From: Leekyejoonella antrihumi
Lineage (GTDB): Bacteria; Actinomycetota; Actinomycetes; Actinomycetales; Dermatophilaceae
Length of the DNA stretch: 64,000 bases
Assembly (NCBI RefSeq): GCF_007845645.1
Contig: NZ_VCQV01000002.1
Location: 47,702 to 111,701 of the forward strand
Direction: 5' to 3'
Part shown: piece by piece, positions 62,963 to 64,000 of the stretch
Position numbering within the stretch: position 1 is the stretch's first letter
Layout: each line of letters begins with the position of its first letter
Notes under the pieces: generated by a model
Seen by the model: the letters and a program-made list of their open reading frames with translations, nothing else
Database searches by the model: none
Told to the model about the DNA's origin: nothing
Made by a program: the position numbers and the translations under genes

Positions 62963-64000
62963 TCATGCCTCGGCAGGCGCCTCCTCGTTTCCGCCGCCGG
63001 CCAGGACGAAGATCGCGAGCGCCGCCGCCACGAGTGCGAGCACCCCGCAGATGATGTAGCCGATCGAGTAGGCGTTGTTCAGGGCGTTGAACGCAACGTT
63101 GTGCACGGGGTTGACCGCTGCCGGCACCGCATTCGCACCCAACGGACCCGAGTTGACCGCACCGACAGCCTCCTCCAGCGCCGCCTTCTGCGCACCGGTG
63201 GCGTGCTGGGGCGCGGCGTTGAAGGCTGCCAGTGCATGCTGGAGCGCGGGGCTGCCCGCGATCTTCTCCTGCATCTCGCTCGCGGCGCGGCTGAGCGCGA
63301 TCGCACCGATGACTGCGGGCCCAAGGGTGAAGCCCAGGTCACGCAGCAGGCTGGTCGCAGCACTCGCCATACCTGCCAACCCGTTGGGAACGCTGTTGAC
63401 CGCAACCGCGCTCACCGCGGAGACCGCGAGGGCGAAGCCGATGCCGACCAGGGCAAGGGGCGCGATCACCGGCCCGACGGACACGTGCGCGGCGCTCAAC
63501 TGTGACATCCACAGGTCGCCCACGCCGATCAGCACGAGTCCGGCGCCCATGATCCAGCGCGGGTTGAAGCGGACCATGACCCGATGGGTCACGGGGATCA
63601 TGGCCAGCGCGATGCCGTTGAGCAGCACGAACGCGATCGAGCTCTTCAGGGGCGAGAACCCCTGGATGGCCGACAGCCGGATGCTCGTGGCGTAGGCCGT
63701 GCCAAGGAACGCGAGCATGCCCAGCACGGTCGCGATGGAGGCCACGGCGAACACGCGGTTGGAAAACAGCGACAGATGCAGCAGCGGTGTGTCGGTGCGG
63801 CGCTCGGACAGCACGAAGAGCACGAGGAAGACCGCAGAGATGATGAACGATCCGACCACGCGGGTGCTGCCCCATCCGTCCGTCGGCCCCTGGATGACAC
63901 CGAAGAGGAGAGTGAAGACCGCGATGGCGATCGTGATCTGGCCGGGCCAGTCCAGTGAGCGACCTGCCGGTGCGGAGGAGTCTCTTGCGAAGAGAAGCGA
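62963..64000 (-). CDS. MFS transporter (DHA2-like), truncated by window edge
   Basis: The last 345 or so residues of an MFS protein; the frame stays open to position 64000. Hydrophobic helices include IAIAVFTLLFGVIQGP, GSFIISAVFLVLFVLSERRT and AGLVLIGVGDLWMSQLSAAH. A long external loop near residues 205-265 of this part (rich in Ala and Gln) precedes the last helix, a feature of the 14-helix DHA2 family. It probably exports a drug or metabolite. It converges on the acyl-CoA operon. Confidence 0.88.
   Translation of the reverse strand, partial: SLLFARDSSAPAGRSLDWPGQITIAIAVFTLLFGVIQGPTDGWGSTRVVGSFIISAVFLVLFVLSERRTDTPLLHLSLFSNRVFAVASIATVLGMLAFLGTAYATSIRLSAIQGFSPLKSSIAFVLLNGIALAMIPVTHRVMVRFNPRWIMGAGLVLIGVGDLWMSQLSAAHVSVGPVIAPLALVGIGFALAVSAVSAVAVNSVPNGLAGMASAATSLLRDLGFTLGPAVIGAIALSRAASEMQEKIAGSPALQHALAAFNAAPQHATGAQKAALEEAVGAVNSGPLGANAVPAAVNPVHNVAFNALNNAYSIGYIICGVLALVAAALAIFVLAGGGNEEAPAEA

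Noticed and set aside
1..64000. CRISPR arrays, tRNA or rRNA genes, intact insertion sequences
   Set aside because: No regularly spaced repeats, cloverleaf-like sequences, ribosomal RNA stretches or transposase domains with terminal repeats were seen.

Overview
The window is very GC-rich, uses GTG and TTG starts, packs genes into operons with ATGA overlaps, and encodes an actinobacterial-style gene set (IclR, two-domain Lrp, DUF202 pairs, the TIGR02677-02680 Wadjet quartet). It looks like chromosomal DNA of a high-GC Gram-positive, probably Micrococcales; a Dermacoccaceae-like genus is a guess from codon style only. I see no rRNA, tRNA, CRISPR array or intact insertion sequence.

Left part (1-12 kb) is an accessory, defence-type region with decay at its edge. 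It starts with a truncated HTH-nucleotidyltransferase (MNT) antitoxin gene and three broken genes (DUF6788 remnant, enoyl-CoA hydratase, DUF433-type antitoxin). A minus-strand block follows: a 1,738-residue SF1 helicase-nuclease, a PUA-like/HNH endonuclease, an HTH gene with no usual start codon, a ComF-like phosphoribosyltransferase and a DprA-like protein. The last two overlap by four bases and resemble a proposed DprA-phosphoribosyltransferase defence pair.

The middle (12-35 kb) is catabolic: an MFS exporter, an amidase with its small partner, an M19 dipeptidase, a gamma-glutamyltransferase-type hydrolase, a minus-strand operon of M20/amidohydrolase enzymes, a five-gene peptide-type ABC importer, a second M20 hydrolase and another MFS protein. 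Two divergent M20-Lrp pairs flank the importer as mirror images, which suggests an inverted duplication. Together they look like uptake and stepwise hydrolysis of amide-, ureido- or gamma-glutamyl-linked amino compounds.

From 35 to 50 kb the content returns to stress and defence: a RES/MbcA-type toxin-antitoxin pair, a TetR-NmrA pair, a persulfide dioxygenase-rhodanese fusion, a HEPN-MNT (type VII) toxin-antitoxin pair whose antitoxin carries an HTH, an unknown 298-residue protein, and a complete Wadjet JetABCD operon (TIGR02677/02678/02680/02679) with all four genes overlapping.

The right part (50-64 kb) holds two DUF202 membrane proteins, a maleylpyruvate-isomerase-like protein, a VanA-like Rieske oxygenase operon (oxygenase, 75-residue protein, reductase) divergent from an IclR gene with a palindromic operator, a broken alpha/beta hydrolase, and a MarR gene divergent from a five-gene acyl-CoA operon (enoyl-CoA hydratase, acetoacetyl-CoA-synthetase-like ligase, 3-hydroxyacyl-CoA dehydrogenase, acyl-CoA ligase, amidohydrolase). 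A near-perfect MarR-type palindrome lies between MarR and the operon, and a second, imperfect copy lies in front of the broken hydrolase. A strong bidirectional terminator separates the operon from a convergent, truncated MFS gene.
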